Part shown: piece by piece, positions 35,095 through 44,350 of the stretch
Layout of the letters: each line of letters starts with the position of its first letter
Numbering within the stretch: position 1 is the stretch's first letter
NCBI GenBank assembly: GCA_965199185.1
Contig: CBDAQW010000032.1
Coordinates: 105,427 to 169,426, forward strand
Direction: 5' to 3'
Source of the DNA: Endozoicomonas sp965199185
Lineage (GTDB): Bacteria; Pseudomonadota; Gammaproteobacteria; Pseudomonadales; Endozoicomonadaceae
Length of the DNA: 64,000 nt
The notes under the pieces: generated by a model
What the model saw: the letters and a program-made list of their open reading frames with translations, nothing else
Told to the model about the DNA's origin: nothing
The model's database searches: none
Translations under genes and position numbers: made by a program

Positions 35095-35450
35095 TAGGTG
35101 ATGCGACTTCCCTCAAGGTCTACCTGGCTCCCGGTGTCACCGACATGCGCAAGTCTATCGATGGTCTCTCCCTGATCGCCAGCGAAGTACTGAACCTGGA
35201 CCCGTTCTCCGAAAGCCTGTTCGTATTCTGCAACCGGGAACGCAACAAACTTAAAATACTGCACTGGCAGACTAACGGCTTCTGGCTTTACTATCGTCGC
35301 CTTGAGAAAGGCCGTTTCAATTGGCCTGATTATGAAAGTCCGAATCAGGCCATCACGCTGACCCGCCGTGAGCTGAACTGGCTTCTGGACGGCTTGCCTC
35401 TCGACCAGAAAAAAGCGCACCCGACATTGTGCTATCAGCCTGCCGCCTGA
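35091..35450 (+). CDS. tnpB: IS66 accessory protein TnpB
   Basis: A 119-residue IS66 Orf2-type protein: VYLAPGVTDMRKSIDGLSLIA at the N-terminus, then FVFCNRERNKLKILHWQTNGFWLYYRRLEKGRF. The family's normal length is about 115 residues. The start overlaps the stop of tnpA (ATGA), so translation is coupled. The exact role in transposition is unknown. Confidence 0.95.
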   Translation: MIGDATSLKVYLAPGVTDMRKSIDGLSLIASEVLNLDPFSESLFVFCNRERNKLKILHWQTNGFWLYYRRLEKGRFNWPDYESPNQAITLTRRELNWLLDGLPLDQKKAHPTLCYQPAA

Positions 35451-35506
35451 ATGTCCATGACCTGCCACAATGCAAACGACGGCGGTTATGTTGGATAATA
35501 GGCGAC

Positions 35507-37051
35507 ATGAATACGATGACCACCCCAGACAAAACGACCATAGAATCCCTTCAGCTTGAGAACGTTCAGCTGAAGGCGAAACTGGCGTGGTACGAGGAAC
35601 AGTTCCGCCTGCATCAACATCAGAAATTTGCCGCTTCCAGTGAACGTTTCGAGGGCCAGGAGTCACTGTTCAATGAACCTGAATTATTGGCCGAAGAGTC
35701 TGCTGAGCAACCTGAAACCCAGACGGTAGAAGCGCATCAGCGCAAAAAGCCGATCAGGAAAACACTGCCTGACCACTTGCCCCGGGATGTCGTTCAGCTG
35801 GATATCACCGAAGAAGAAAAACAGTGCGACTGCTGTGGTAAGGCCCTCAAGGCATTCGGCCATGAGAGCAGTTGTAAGCTGGACATCGTTCCGGCACAGG
35901 TGAAAGTTGTTGAGTTCCAGCGCCTGAAGTACTCCTGTGAGTGTGAATCCGGTGTCAAAACGGCACCCATGCCAAAACTGCCCATTCCGAAAAGCATTGC
36001 CACTCCCGGATTACTGGCCTGGATCATCACCAGCAAATACTGCGACGCCCTGCCTTTATATCGTCAGGAGTTTATCCTGAAGCGTATGAATATCGAGATC
36101 AGTCGTGCGTCCATGGCTGAATGGATGATCAGGGTGTCCGTGTTACTCAAGTCAATATACGACGTATTACAGAAGATGCTGGTCAGGCAAACCAGCATTC
36201 AGGCTGACGAAACGCCGCTACAGGTATTGGATGAGCCCGAACGGTCGCCACAGGATAAATCCTATATGTGGGTATACCGCACCACCGAGCAACTGGGGAC
36301 ACCGGTCATCCTCTACGATTACCAGTCAGGTCGTGACCATAGTCGTCCACAGGCATTCCTGTCCGGGTTCAGGGGCTATCTGCAATGCGACGGACTGTCT
36401 GCTTACAAGGCGCTGAGTAAGAAGCAACCGGGAATAGAATTGGTTGGCTGTTTGGCGCACGTCCGGAGAAAATTCAAAGAAGCACTGGACGCTATCCCGA
36501 AGAAAAAAGGCCAGCCACAAACCAAAATCACCAAGCCCGCCCAGGTGCTGACCATGATCCAGACGCTCTACACTATAGAGAGAAGGATTAAAGATAAAAC
36601 AGTAGAAGAGCGTTTCCAGGCAAGACAGCTGGAAAGCCGCCCGACCCTGGACAAGCTGAAAGAGTGGCTGGATCGACAGCAACCCAAAATTCCTCCGAAA
36701 AACAAGCTTGGCAAAGCCATCACCTATGCGCAAAACCAGTGGCCTTATCTGATACGTTACCTTGATAGCGGGTTACTGGATATTGACAACAATGCGGCAG
36801 AGAGAGCCGTCAAACCGTTCGTTATTGGCCGCAAGAACTGGCTTTTTGCTAAAAGCGTAAACGGCGCAAATGCCAGCGCTACACTTTACAGTCTGATCGA
36901 AACCGCCAAGGCGAATGGTCTGGAGCCATACGCCTGGCTACGTTACGTGCTGTCCAGAGTTCCTCAACTGCCCAAAGAATCGTGTGTTGAACACCTGTTG
37001 CCTATGAATCTCACGCCAGACGATTTAAAAATAGCGAATTGGTGGGAATAG
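35507..37051 (+). CDS. tnpC: IS66 transposase TnpC
   Basis: A 514-residue IS66 transposase. The N-terminal coiled coil (ESLQLENVQLKAKLAWYEEQ) is followed by a Cys-rich zinc-finger-like segment (CDCCGKALKAFGHESSCKLD, then YSCECESG). The DDE domain has Asp in IQADETPLQVL and in YLQCDGLSAYKAL, and Glu in LLDIDNNAAERAVKPFVIGRKNWLF. The start at MNTMTTPDKT is preferred over a longer frame because the upstream part overlaps tnpB. It is intact. Confidence 0.95.
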   Translation: MNTMTTPDKTTIESLQLENVQLKAKLAWYEEQFRLHQHQKFAASSERFEGQESLFNEPELLAEESAEQPETQTVEAHQRKKPIRKTLPDHLPRDVVQLDITEEEKQCDCCGKALKAFGHESSCKLDIVPAQVKVVEFQRLKYSCECESGVKTAPMPKLPIPKSIATPGLLAWIITSKYCDALPLYRQEFILKRMNIEISRASMAEWMIRVSVLLKSIYDVLQKMLVRQTSIQADETPLQVLDEPERSPQDKSYMWVYRTTEQLGTPVILYDYQSGRDHSRPQAFLSGFRGYLQCDGLSAYKALSKKQPGIELVGCLAHVRRKFKEALDAIPKKKGQPQTKITKPAQVLTMIQTLYTIERRIKDKTVEERFQARQLESRPTLDKLKEWLDRQQPKIPPKNKLGKAITYAQNQWPYLIRYLDSGLLDIDNNAAERAVKPFVIGRKNWLFAKSVNGANASATLYSLIETAKANGLEPYAWLRYVLSRVPQLPKESCVEHLLPMNLTPDDLKIANWWE

Positions 37052-38239
37052 GGGTAGATGGGGTTGCCCGACCGCTTACGTAGCTCCTTACCAGGGCAAA
37101 GAGACGGGTGAGCAAGCCCTGCTCAGAAGACTCCTGTTTCATCTGCGTGCTGGCGACATTTTGCTGGGTGATGCGAATTTTGAAAATTATTTCCTGCTGG
37201 CTCTTGTGCTGCATGCCGGGGCAGATGTGGTGTTTGAGAAGAACGGTGCACGACTTATTGACTTCAGAAAGTGCTACCAACGGTTGGGTAACAAAGACGG
37301 GCTGTTCAGGTTAACACGCCCTGCAAGACCGGAATGGATGAACCGGGAATTATACGATCAGATGCCTGAGGCGCTGGTTATTCGTGCCGTCAAAAATAAG
37401 ACCCGTATAATCGCCACCACGTTACTGGATGCTGAAGAGTATTCTCGTACCGAGATCATCGGCCTGTATCTGAAGCGCTGGCACGTTGAAACCGATTTTG
37501 ATGTGATCAAAACCACTATGCAAATGGAAATGCTCCGGTGCAAAAGTCCGGAAATGGTGAGAAAAGAAATTTCAGTGAACCTGTTGGTTTACAACGTGAT
37601 ACGCGCCCTTATGGGTAAGGCAGCAGTGCGCATCAGGAAAATGCCCAGAGAGATCAGCTTTAAAGCGGCACAGGAAACGCTGGTATCCTTCCACCAGACA
37701 TTACTGGGAGCGCGCGGCGACTGGCTGGAAGAGAAGATCGCCAACATGCTGGAAATAATAGGCCGACATGTTGTTGGTAATCGTCCGGGAAGGTCAGAAC
37801 CAAGAGCTGTAAAGAGACGACCAAAGCCGCATAAAAGGCTACAACACCCGAGAGCTGAGGCACGCAGACTGAAGCAGTACCAAGGGAAAGCGGCTTAAGT
37901 CAGTGCCATTGGGTCAAAACCCCTTACAACACGCTGAATAAATTTGGCGCTTTTCTTGGTCGTAAAGTCCATCCACGAGTTGTAGTAAATAGATTAAGTG
38001 ATCATGACGCTGTTGCTGAAGCCAATAATAAAAATCATATTCTTAGACGCAAAGCTAAAAAATGGCATACGGCTGGCAAGGTATTTGGAGTGATGGCCTC
38101 TGTTGTTTTATCTCCGGTATCGATCGCTTTTGGAGGAGTGAAGGGTCTAATAACAGGCATTGTAAAAATGCCCATAAATTTCATAGATCATTACTCCGGG
38201 AGGACTGTTAAAAGAGCACTTATTTTAAAGACTCTAAAA

Positions 38240-39544
38240 CAATACTTCGGACAGTTTCCGCCAGATGCGGCCATGAGAGAAAACAGCGAAAATGGAGAAG
38301 CTCACCCCCTCCATTCGCTGATACTTTTCTCTCATGGAAAACATAGTAAAGGCTGCTCTGGACGGCATGTCCAGTGTTAAAAAGCCCCAGAAAACCTTCA
38401 TCGCGCTGCTTCTCTCTGCTCTCATAGTGGTTCAGGGCAAAGCCAACTTTCGGAATATGAGTCGATATTCCCCGATGAGTGAGAAACGCTTTAGTCGCTG
38501 GTATCGCCGTTCCTTCGACTTTTCCAGTTTCAACTGCCTGATGCTCTCTGATGTAGTTGAGAAAGCTCAGGAGTTAATAGCTGCTCTCGATGCCAGCTTT
38601 ATGACCAAAAGTGGCAAGAAGACGGATGGGCTCGGAATGTTTTGGCGTGGCTGCACAAGTCGCTCTGAGCGAGGACTTGAGCTATCCCTTCTCAGTGTTA
38701 TAGACCTTCAATCCAATACAGCGTATGCACTGGATGCTGAGCAGACCCTTGATGAAGACGGTAAAACTCGCGTCGACCTCTATGCAGAGCAGGTTATTCG
38801 TCTTGCAGAAAAAATTCTGAATCTTGGTATCAGCTATCTGTCTGTAGACGCCTATTACTTCAAGGAAAAATTTGTATCCGCTGTGGTTGCTACTGGCCTC
38901 CAGATCGTTGGCAAGTTAAGAAATGATGCCGACCTGCTGTGGCTCTACACCGGTTCATATTCTGGCAGTGGACGCCCAAGAATTTATGATGGTAAGGTCA
39001 ACCCTGACAAAGATCTACACCGCTTTGAGCACGTAGGCCAGCTGGAAAGCGGAGAAAATATCTATACCGCAGTTGTACATTCCAAATGTCTGAAACGTCG
39101 TATACGTGTTGTTATGTTGCGGACTCAGCGAGGCACCAAAATGGGTGTATCGCTGCTCTACTCAACCGATACAGATCTGGACGCGATGACAATCATCAAA
39201 TATTACAAAGCCAGGTTTCAGATCGAATTTATTTTCCGGGATGCCAAGCAGTACACAGGGTTGATGGACTGCCAATCTTGCCGGAAAGAGTGTATCCACA
39301 CACAAATCAATGCTTCGTTTACAGCCCTGAATGCACTCAAGCTGGAAGACCTGGAAGAAAAAAATACCGATGAAGAAACCGTGATTTCTATCGCCACCTG
39401 GAAACGCCGAAAGTTCAATCAGCACTTGATGTGTAGAGTTTTTGAGAAGTTAGATTTACCCATGAGCAATGAAAAAGTCATGGACACTTACCGACAACTC
39501 AGTAGCTATGGAGCTATCGCTGCATGAAAGTGTCCGAAGTGTTG
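38240..39544 (+). mobile_element. second IS4-type insertion sequence
   Basis: A 1305-bp element with inverted ends CAATACTTCGGACA and CAACACTTCGGACA and a 5-base duplication TAAAA (38235-38239 and 39545-39549). It is inserted in the third quarter of paralogue 5, independently of the IS4/IS66 nest. The coding sequence fills most of it. Confidence 0.88.
38334..39527 (+). CDS. IS4-type DDE transposase
   Basis: A 397-residue transposase. The first Asp lies in ALDASFMTKSGKKTDG near residue 85, the second in ISYLSVDAYYFKEKF near 182. The C-terminal YKARFQIEFIFRDAK is the Y-R-E-K signature of the IS4 superfamily. The reading frame is intact. It differs clearly from the other IS4 transposase in this nest, so the two elements are unrelated insertions. 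Confidence 0.92.
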   Translation: MENIVKAALDGMSSVKKPQKTFIALLLSALIVVQGKANFRNMSRYSPMSEKRFSRWYRRSFDFSSFNCLMLSDVVEKAQELIAALDASFMTKSGKKTDGLGMFWRGCTSRSERGLELSLLSVIDLQSNTAYALDAEQTLDEDGKTRVDLYAEQVIRLAEKILNLGISYLSVDAYYFKEKFVSAVVATGLQIVGKLRNDADLLWLYTGSYSGSGRPRIYDGKVNPDKDLHRFEHVGQLESGENIYTAVVHSKCLKRRIRVVMLRTQRGTKMGVSLLYSTDTDLDAMTIIKYYKARFQIEFIFRDAKQYTGLMDCQSCRKECIHTQINASFTALNALKLEDLEEKNTDEETVISIATWKRRKFNQHLMCRVFEKLDLPMSNEKVMDTYRQLSSYGAIAA

Positions 39545-39783
39545 TAAAAGAAAAAGGTTGCAAGCTATCTAGAGCTTTTGATCAAACAAGACTGTTCGTT
39601 AACTATAAATACCATGGAGAAATGAAATCTAGCCTATTAGAAGGAAAAACAAAAGACAGTAAGATCGATGAAATTATTCGATACTTAACTGGTACTGGTA
39701 AATTATATCTTCGCAAAGATGAAGTAACGGGTGAGATTCGAGTTGATCACGATCCTGCGATGAAAAAATACGCTTTGTAGAAT

Positions 39784-39811
39784 AAAAACCCTGCGACGCA
39801 GGGTTTTTTTT
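39784..39811. terminator. bidirectional terminator between paralogue 5 and atpC
   Basis: AAAAACCCTGCG pairs with CGCAGGGTTTTT across one unpaired base, with T-runs on both strands. The T-run overlaps the atpC stop codon. It serves both the paralogue gene and the end of the atp operon. Confidence 0.85.
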
Positions 39812-40235
39812 ATTTGCCAAGCTTCTTGCGAATCGCCTGCAAGGTTCTGAGCTGTGCCGCCGCTTCTGCAAGCTGAGTAGCAGCGCGGGAGTAGTCGAAA
39901 TCGCCACTCTGGTTTTCCAGTGCAATCTGAGCCTGACGTTGAGCTTCTGCCGCTGCGGCTTCATCTACATCATCAGCACGCAGTGCCGTATCAGCCAGCA
40001 CTTTTACCTGCTTTGGCTGAACTTCCAGAAAGCCGCCGGATACATAAAACACCTCTTCTTCACCGTCCTGAGTCACCAGACGAATCGGACCCGGTTTCAG
40101 TTCAGTTAATAATGCAGCGTGCCCCGGAGTGATACCCAGATCACCGGCAGTACCTGTCGCAACGATCATTTCCACCAGTCCGGAAAAGATCTCCTGCTCA
40201 GCACTTACGATGTCGCAGTGTACGGTCGTTGCCAT
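39810..40235 (-). CDS. atpC: ATP synthase F1 subunit epsilon
   Basis: A 141-residue epsilon subunit, part of the rotor stalk, which also inhibits ATP hydrolysis. The N-terminal beta-sandwich (TVHCDIVSAEQEIFSGLVEMIVATGTAGDLGITPGHAALLTEL) is followed by a two-helix C-terminal domain rich in Ala. Its 3' end was copied to 33656-33789 during a duplication. Last gene of the operon, 65 bases after atpD. Confidence 0.96.
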   Translation of the reverse strand: MATTVHCDIVSAEQEIFSGLVEMIVATGTAGDLGITPGHAALLTELKPGPIRLVTQDGEEEVFYVSGGFLEVQPKQVKVLADTALRADDVDEAAAAEAQRQAQIALENQSGDFDYSRAATQLAEAAAQLRTLQAIRKKLGK

Positions 40236-40300
40236 ACTTGTGATCTCCTTGAAAGGCGGCGCTTGTTGCTTTATTTGAAAGTAACAAACGCCTGCCGGAC

Positions 40301-41677
40301 TTACAGTGTCTTGGCTTTCTCTACCGCTTCTTCGATGGCACCAACCATGTAGAAGGCCTGCTCTGGCAGTGAGTCATAATCACCGGCAAGAATACCCTTG
40401 AAGCTGCGAATAGTATCTTTCAAAGACACGTAACGACCGGGAGTACTGTTAAATACTTCCGCTACGAAGAATGGCTGAGACAGGAAACGCTCAATTTTAC
40501 GAGCGCGGGATACCACCAGCTTGTCATCTTCAGACAGTTCATCCATACCCAGAATGGCGATAATGTCTTTCAGTTCTTTATAGCGTTGCAGAACGGTTTG
40601 TACACCACGAGCCACTTCATAATGTTCCTGACCGATCACCAGCGGATCGAGCTGACGGGAAGAGGAATCCAGAGGGTCAATCGCAGGGTAAATCCCTTTA
40701 GAAGCGATATCACGACTCAATACCACGGTGGCATCAAGGTGCGAGAATGTGGTCGCAGGGGATGGGTCAGTCAGGTCATCCGCTGGTACATACACCGCCT
40801 GAATGGAGGTGATGGAACCGGTTTTGGTAGACGTAATACGCTCCTGCAGCACACCCATCTCTTCTGCCAGAGTTGGCTGATAACCTACCGCTGAAGGCAT
40901 ACGACCCAACAACGCAGATACTTCGGTACCCGCCAGAGTGTAACGATAGATGTTATCCACAAAGAAGAGTACGTCGCGACCTTCGTCACGGAATTTCTCA
41001 GCCATAGTCAGACCGGTAAGAGCAACACGCAGACGGTTTCCAGGTGGCTCGTTCATCTGACCGTAAACCAGAGATACTTTGTCAATTACATTCGAGTCAG
41101 TCATCTCGTGGTAGAAATCGTTACCTTCACGGGTACGCTCACCAACACCGGCAAATACCGAGAAACCTGAGTGCTCAATCGCAATGTTACGGATCAGCTC
41201 CATCATGTTAACGGTCTTACCAACACCGGCACCACCGAACAAACCCACCTTACCACCTTTAGCAAAAGGCGCGACCAGGTCGATCACTTTTACGCCGGTT
41301 TCCAACAGTTCGTTACTGTTGGATTGTTCAGCATACGTTGGTGGTTTACGGTGGATGGAAGCACGCTCTTCTTCACCGATTGGACCTTTTTCATCAATAG
41401 GGTTACCCAGTACATCCATAATCCGGCCGAGGGTTTTAGTACCCACTGGCACTTGAATAGGCGCACCGGTGTTGTCTACTGGTAAACCACGAGCCACACC
41501 TTCAGTGGAACCCATGGCAATGGAACGCACAACTCCGTCCCCTAACTGCTGCTGAACTTCCAGCACCAGCTCTTTGCCCTCGACATTCAGGGCATCATAA
41601 ACCTTGGGCACATTGTCCCGTGGGAATTCGACGTCGATGACGGCGCCGATAATTTGTACGATACGACCGCTACTCAT
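40301..41677 (-). CDS. atpD: ATP synthase F1 subunit beta
   Basis: A 458-residue catalytic subunit (E. coli 460). The Walker A motif GGAGVGKTVNMMELIRN lies near residue 149, with the catalytic Glu in GVGERTREGNDFYHEM near 181. Walker B is in DVLFFVDNIYRYTLAG near 237. ALLGRMPSAVGYQPTLAEEMG is also diagnostic. It alternates with alpha in the F1 hexamer and makes ATP. It lies 24 bases after atpG. Confidence 0.97.
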   Translation of the reverse strand: MSSGRIVQIIGAVIDVEFPRDNVPKVYDALNVEGKELVLEVQQQLGDGVVRSIAMGSTEGVARGLPVDNTGAPIQVPVGTKTLGRIMDVLGNPIDEKGPIGEEERASIHRKPPTYAEQSNSNELLETGVKVIDLVAPFAKGGKVGLFGGAGVGKTVNMMELIRNIAIEHSGFSVFAGVGERTREGNDFYHEMTDSNVIDKVSLVYGQMNEPPGNRLRVALTGLTMAEKFRDEGRDVLFFVDNIYRYTLAGTEVSALLGRMPSAVGYQPTLAEEMGVLQERITSTKTGSITSIQAVYVPADDLTDPSPATTFSHLDATVVLSRDIASKGIYPAIDPLDSSSRQLDPLVIGQEHYEVARGVQTVLQRYKELKDIIAILGMDELSEDDKLVVSRARKIERFLSQPFFVAEVFNSTPGRYVSLKDTIRSFKGILAGDYDSLPEQAFYMVGAIEEAVEKAKTL

Positions 41678-41701
41678 AGCCTTTCCTCACCTTCCTATTC
41701 T

Positions 41702-42562
41702 TTATACAGCCGCTGCGCCACTGACGATTTCAGACAGTTCCTGAGTAATGGCAGCCTGACGCGCCTTGTTGTAAACCAATTGCAGATCGTCAATCAGGTT
41801 ACCGGCATTGTCGGTTGCACTCTTCATGGCAACCATACGGGCTGCCTGTTCACAGGCGTTATTTTCTACCACCGCCTGAAACACCTGAGATTCGATATAG
41901 CGTACCAATAGCCCATCAAGCAACTGTTTGGCATCCGGCTCGTACAGGTAATCCCAAGGGCGGTTCAGTGATTCATCATCGTCCGGAACCAAGGGTAACA
42001 GTTGCCGAACTTCAGGCGTCTGGGTCATGGTATTGACGAATTCATTGTTAACCACGAACAACCGGTCGATACGACCTTCATCGTAACTGTCCAACATCAC
42101 TTTTACGCCGCCGATCAAATCTGCAATGTTGGGTGCATCACCAATATGAGTGAGTGCTGCCACTACATTACCGCCGTAGTTCCGGAAGAAGGAGACGGCT
42201 TTGCTGCCAATCAGGCAAAGATCGATCTCAACATTCTGATCTTTCCACTCAGACATGCTCTGAACGGTTTGCTTGAACAGGTTGATGTTCAGACCGCCAC
42301 ACAGGCCCCGGTCTGTGGATACAACAATATAACCCACCCGCTTGACGTCACGCTCAGTCATAAAGCTGTGTTTGTACTCAGCGTTTGCGTGGGCAACATG
42401 CCCTACCACCTGACGAATACGCTCGGCGTAGGGGCGGCTGGTTTCCATTCGCTCCTGAGCCTTACGCATTTTACTCGCCGCCACCATTTCCATGGCGCTG
42501 GTGATTTTTTGTGTACTTTTAATAGACCCTATCTGGGTCCTGATCTCTTTTGCGCCTGCCAT
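41702..42562 (-). CDS. atpG: ATP synthase F1 subunit gamma
   Basis: A 286-residue central-stalk subunit (E. coli 287). The N-terminal coiled-coil helix begins MAGAKEIRTQIGSIKSTQKITSAMEMVAASKMRKAQ, and the C-terminal helix carries NLIDDLQLVYNKARQAAITQELSEIVSGAAAV. It rotates inside the alpha3beta3 ring. Unusually, about 240 bases separate it from atpA, filled by a structured repeat. Confidence 0.97.
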   Translation of the reverse strand: MAGAKEIRTQIGSIKSTQKITSAMEMVAASKMRKAQERMETSRPYAERIRQVVGHVAHANAEYKHSFMTERDVKRVGYIVVSTDRGLCGGLNINLFKQTVQSMSEWKDQNVEIDLCLIGSKAVSFFRNYGGNVVAALTHIGDAPNIADLIGGVKVMLDSYDEGRIDRLFVVNNEFVNTMTQTPEVRQLLPLVPDDDESLNRPWDYLYEPDAKQLLDGLLVRYIESQVFQAVVENNACEQAARMVAMKSATDNAGNLIDDLQLVYNKARQAAITQELSEIVSGAAAV

Positions 42563-42632
42563 TTTAAGTTCTCACCTCCACGTTGGCCTGCACGCTGTTG
42601 GCGGCGTTTTCCGGTTTTAAAAACCTTTTTTG

Positions 42633-42766
42633 TGGTAGGTCCGCTTCCCCCGAAGGGAGAAGCCGACGATGCGTCAGACGCATAAAACGATCAAGTTTAG
42701 AGGCTTTGGTCGTCTGTGTGGCAGCCTGTTCGGCTGCTCGTCGGCTTCACAGAAACCGACCTACCA
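42633..42766. repeat. structured inverted-repeat element between atpA and atpG
   Basis: Outer arms TGGTAGGTC/GACCTACCA enclose inner arms GAAGCCGACGA (42659-42669)/TCGTCGGCTTC (42738-42748). Within these lie two more hairpins, ATGCGTCAGACGCAT (42669-42683) and GCAGCC-TGTT-CGGCTGC (about 42721-42737). It is transcribed as part of the atp mRNA and would fold into a branched stem. It may be a REP/MITE-like repeat or an mRNA processing element. Confidence 0.6.
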
Positions 42767-42805
42767 AACTTCACCAAAACCAAAACACCACCAAACACAG
42801 CTTGC

Positions 42806-44350
42806 TTACCAGGTTTGTGTAGCTTTGAACTTCTCAATAACGGCCTTGAGGCTGGCTTCAATGTCACCGTCGTAAGCGCCGGTTTCATTGATTTTCGCCA
42901 TCAGGTCGCTGTATTCAGAATTGGCAAAGCTCACCAGTGCCGCTTCAAAAGCACCGATCTTCTTCAGATCAACATCAGACAGGTGACCTTTTTCTGCAGC
43001 GAAGATAGACAGCGCCATTTCTGCAACCGACATACAGGCAAACTGGTTTTGCTTCATCAGTTCAGTCACACGCTGACCGTGTTCCAGCTGATTCCGGGTT
43101 GCTTCATCAAGGTCGGAGGCAAACTGAGCAAACGCCTGCAGTTCACGATACTGAGCCAGCGCCAGACGAATACCACCACCCAGTTTTTTGATGATCTTGG
43201 TTTGCGCAGAACCACCTACACGAGATACCGATACACCGGCGTTCATTGCAGGACGAATACCCGCATTAAACAGGTCGGTTTCCAGGAATATCTGACCATC
43301 GGTAATGGAGATTACGTTAGTCGGTACGAATGCCGATACGTCACCTGCCTGAGTTTCGATGATTGGCAAAGCAGTAAGAGAGCCGGTCTGACCTTTCACT
43401 TCACCGCCAGTAAACTGTTCAACGTAGTCTGCATTAACTCGTGCAGCACGCTCCAGCAGTCGGGAGTGGAGATAGAAGACGTCACCAGGATAAGCTTCAC
43501 GACCCGGTGGACGACGCAGCAACAGGGAAATCTGACGATAAGCCCAGGCTTGTTTAGTCAAATCATCATAAACAATCAGAGCGTCTTCACCACGGTCACG
43601 GAAATATTCACCCATGGTGCAACCACCGAAAGGAGCAAGGAACTGCATTGCAGCAGGATCAGCCGCACCGGCTGCCACTACAATAGTGTGCTCCATCGCA
43701 CCGTGCTCTTCGAGCTTACGCACCACGTTAGCAATAGTTGACTGCTTTTGACCAACGGCTACATAAATACATTTAACGCCAGTGCCTTTCTGATTGATGA
43801 TGGCATCAATGGCCAGTGCAGACTTACCGGTCTGACGGTCACCGATGATCAACTCACGTTGACCCCGACCGATGGGCACCATGGCATCTACGGCTTTGTA
43901 GCCAGTCTGAACTGGCTCATCAACCGACTGACGGGCGATAACGCCAGGTGCAACTTTTTCGATAGGCGATGTTTCTGTGAAATCAACGGCCCCTTTACCG
44001 TCAATCGGATTACCCAGCGCATCAACCACACGGCCCAGCAAACCATTGCCGACCGGTACTTCAAGAATACGTCCGGTGCAATGAACAGTCTGACCTTCCG
44101 CCAGCTGACCATAATCACCCAGAACTACTGCACCTACGGAGTCACGCTCCAGGTTAAGTGCCATACCATAGACGCCACCGGGGAATTTGATCATCTCCCC
44201 GTACATCACATCGGCAAGGCCGTGAATACGAACGATACCGTCAGTGACACTGACGATGGTGCCCTCGTTCTGGGCTTCACTGGACACATCAAGCTGTTCA
44301 ATTCTTGTCTTGATGATGTCACTGATCTCGGAAGGATTCAGTTGCTGCAT
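42806..44350 (-). CDS. atpA: ATP synthase F1 subunit alpha
   Basis: A 514-residue non-catalytic nucleotide-binding subunit (E. coli 513). Walker A is IIGDRQTGKSALAIDAI near residue 169, with the arginine finger in NAGVSVSRVGGSAQTK near 373. The N-terminus QQLNPSEISDIIKTRIEQLD binds the delta subunit. It is followed downstream by the structured gap before atpG and preceded by atpH with about 140 bases between. Confidence 0.97.
   Translation of the reverse strand: MQQLNPSEISDIIKTRIEQLDVSSEAQNEGTIVSVTDGIVRIHGLADVMYGEMIKFPGGVYGMALNLERDSVGAVVLGDYGQLAEGQTVHCTGRILEVPVGNGLLGRVVDALGNPIDGKGAVDFTETSPIEKVAPGVIARQSVDEPVQTGYKAVDAMVPIGRGQRELIIGDRQTGKSALAIDAIINQKGTGVKCIYVAVGQKQSTIANVVRKLEEHGAMEHTIVVAAGAADPAAMQFLAPFGGCTMGEYFRDRGEDALIVYDDLTKQAWAYRQISLLLRRPPGREAYPGDVFYLHSRLLERAARVNADYVEQFTGGEVKGQTGSLTALPIIETQAGDVSAFVPTNVISITDGQIFLETDLFNAGIRPAMNAGVSVSRVGGSAQTKIIKKLGGGIRLALAQYRELQAFAQFASDLDEATRNQLEHGQRVTELMKQNQFACMSVAEMALSIFAAEKGHLSDVDLKKIGAFEAALVSFANSEYSDLMAKINETGAYDGDIEASLKAVIEKFKATQTW

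Larger units (their letters stand above)
34684..37079 (+). mobile_element. IS66-family insertion sequence
   Basis: A 2396-bp element with terminal repeats starting GTAAGCG and ending in the shared inner block CCATCTACCC. It is flanked by a perfect 8-base duplication GTAGCTCC (34676-34683 and 37080-37087), the length typical of IS66. It encodes the three standard genes in one strand and looks complete. It is the youngest insertion here, since it sits inside the IS4 element. Confidence 0.95.
34116..37898 (+). pseudogene. IS4-family transposase, interrupted by IS66
   Basis: The N-terminal part (34116-34640, starting TKFSPEFLSLANDCLRQFAQTG) and C-terminal part (37088-37898, with YLKRWHVETDFDVIKTTMQM, the IS4 YREK-type motif) flank the IS66. 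The first frame ends at 34640. The continuation GLGFPILRILVLICLGSGALLDYAVAPYQGKETG lies in the -1 frame, entered at the heptamer A-AAA-AAG (34598-34604). It then runs in frame through the insertion point into the second part. The frame change is either programmed -1 frameshifting or an A-run deletion. The IS66 insertion inactivates the gene. Confidence 0.82.
34013..37911 (+). mobile_element. IS4-family element, itself interrupted by IS66
   Basis: The ends are inverted repeats AATGGCACTGACTTAAG with a 10-base target duplication GGTCAAAACC (34003-34012 and 37912-37921). Without the inner IS66 and one copy of its duplication, the element is about 1.5 kb, normal for IS4. It is inserted in paralogue 5. 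Confidence 0.9.
33908..39780 (+). pseudogene. paralogue 5, split by two insertion sequences
   Basis: Three pieces of one gene remain: 33908-34012 (NSISTPGLLSSGFMTTVDLVASPVKE), 37922-38239 (PYNTLNKFGAFLGRKVHP through GGVKGLITGIVKMPINFIDHYSG) and 39550-39780 (the C-terminal domain ending DHDPAMKKYAL). Removing the two insertions and one copy of each target duplication joins them in frame into 654 bases. That is 217 residues, the same length as paralogue 4. AAGGAG precedes the ATG. No sequence other than the insertions appears damaged. Confidence 0.88.
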
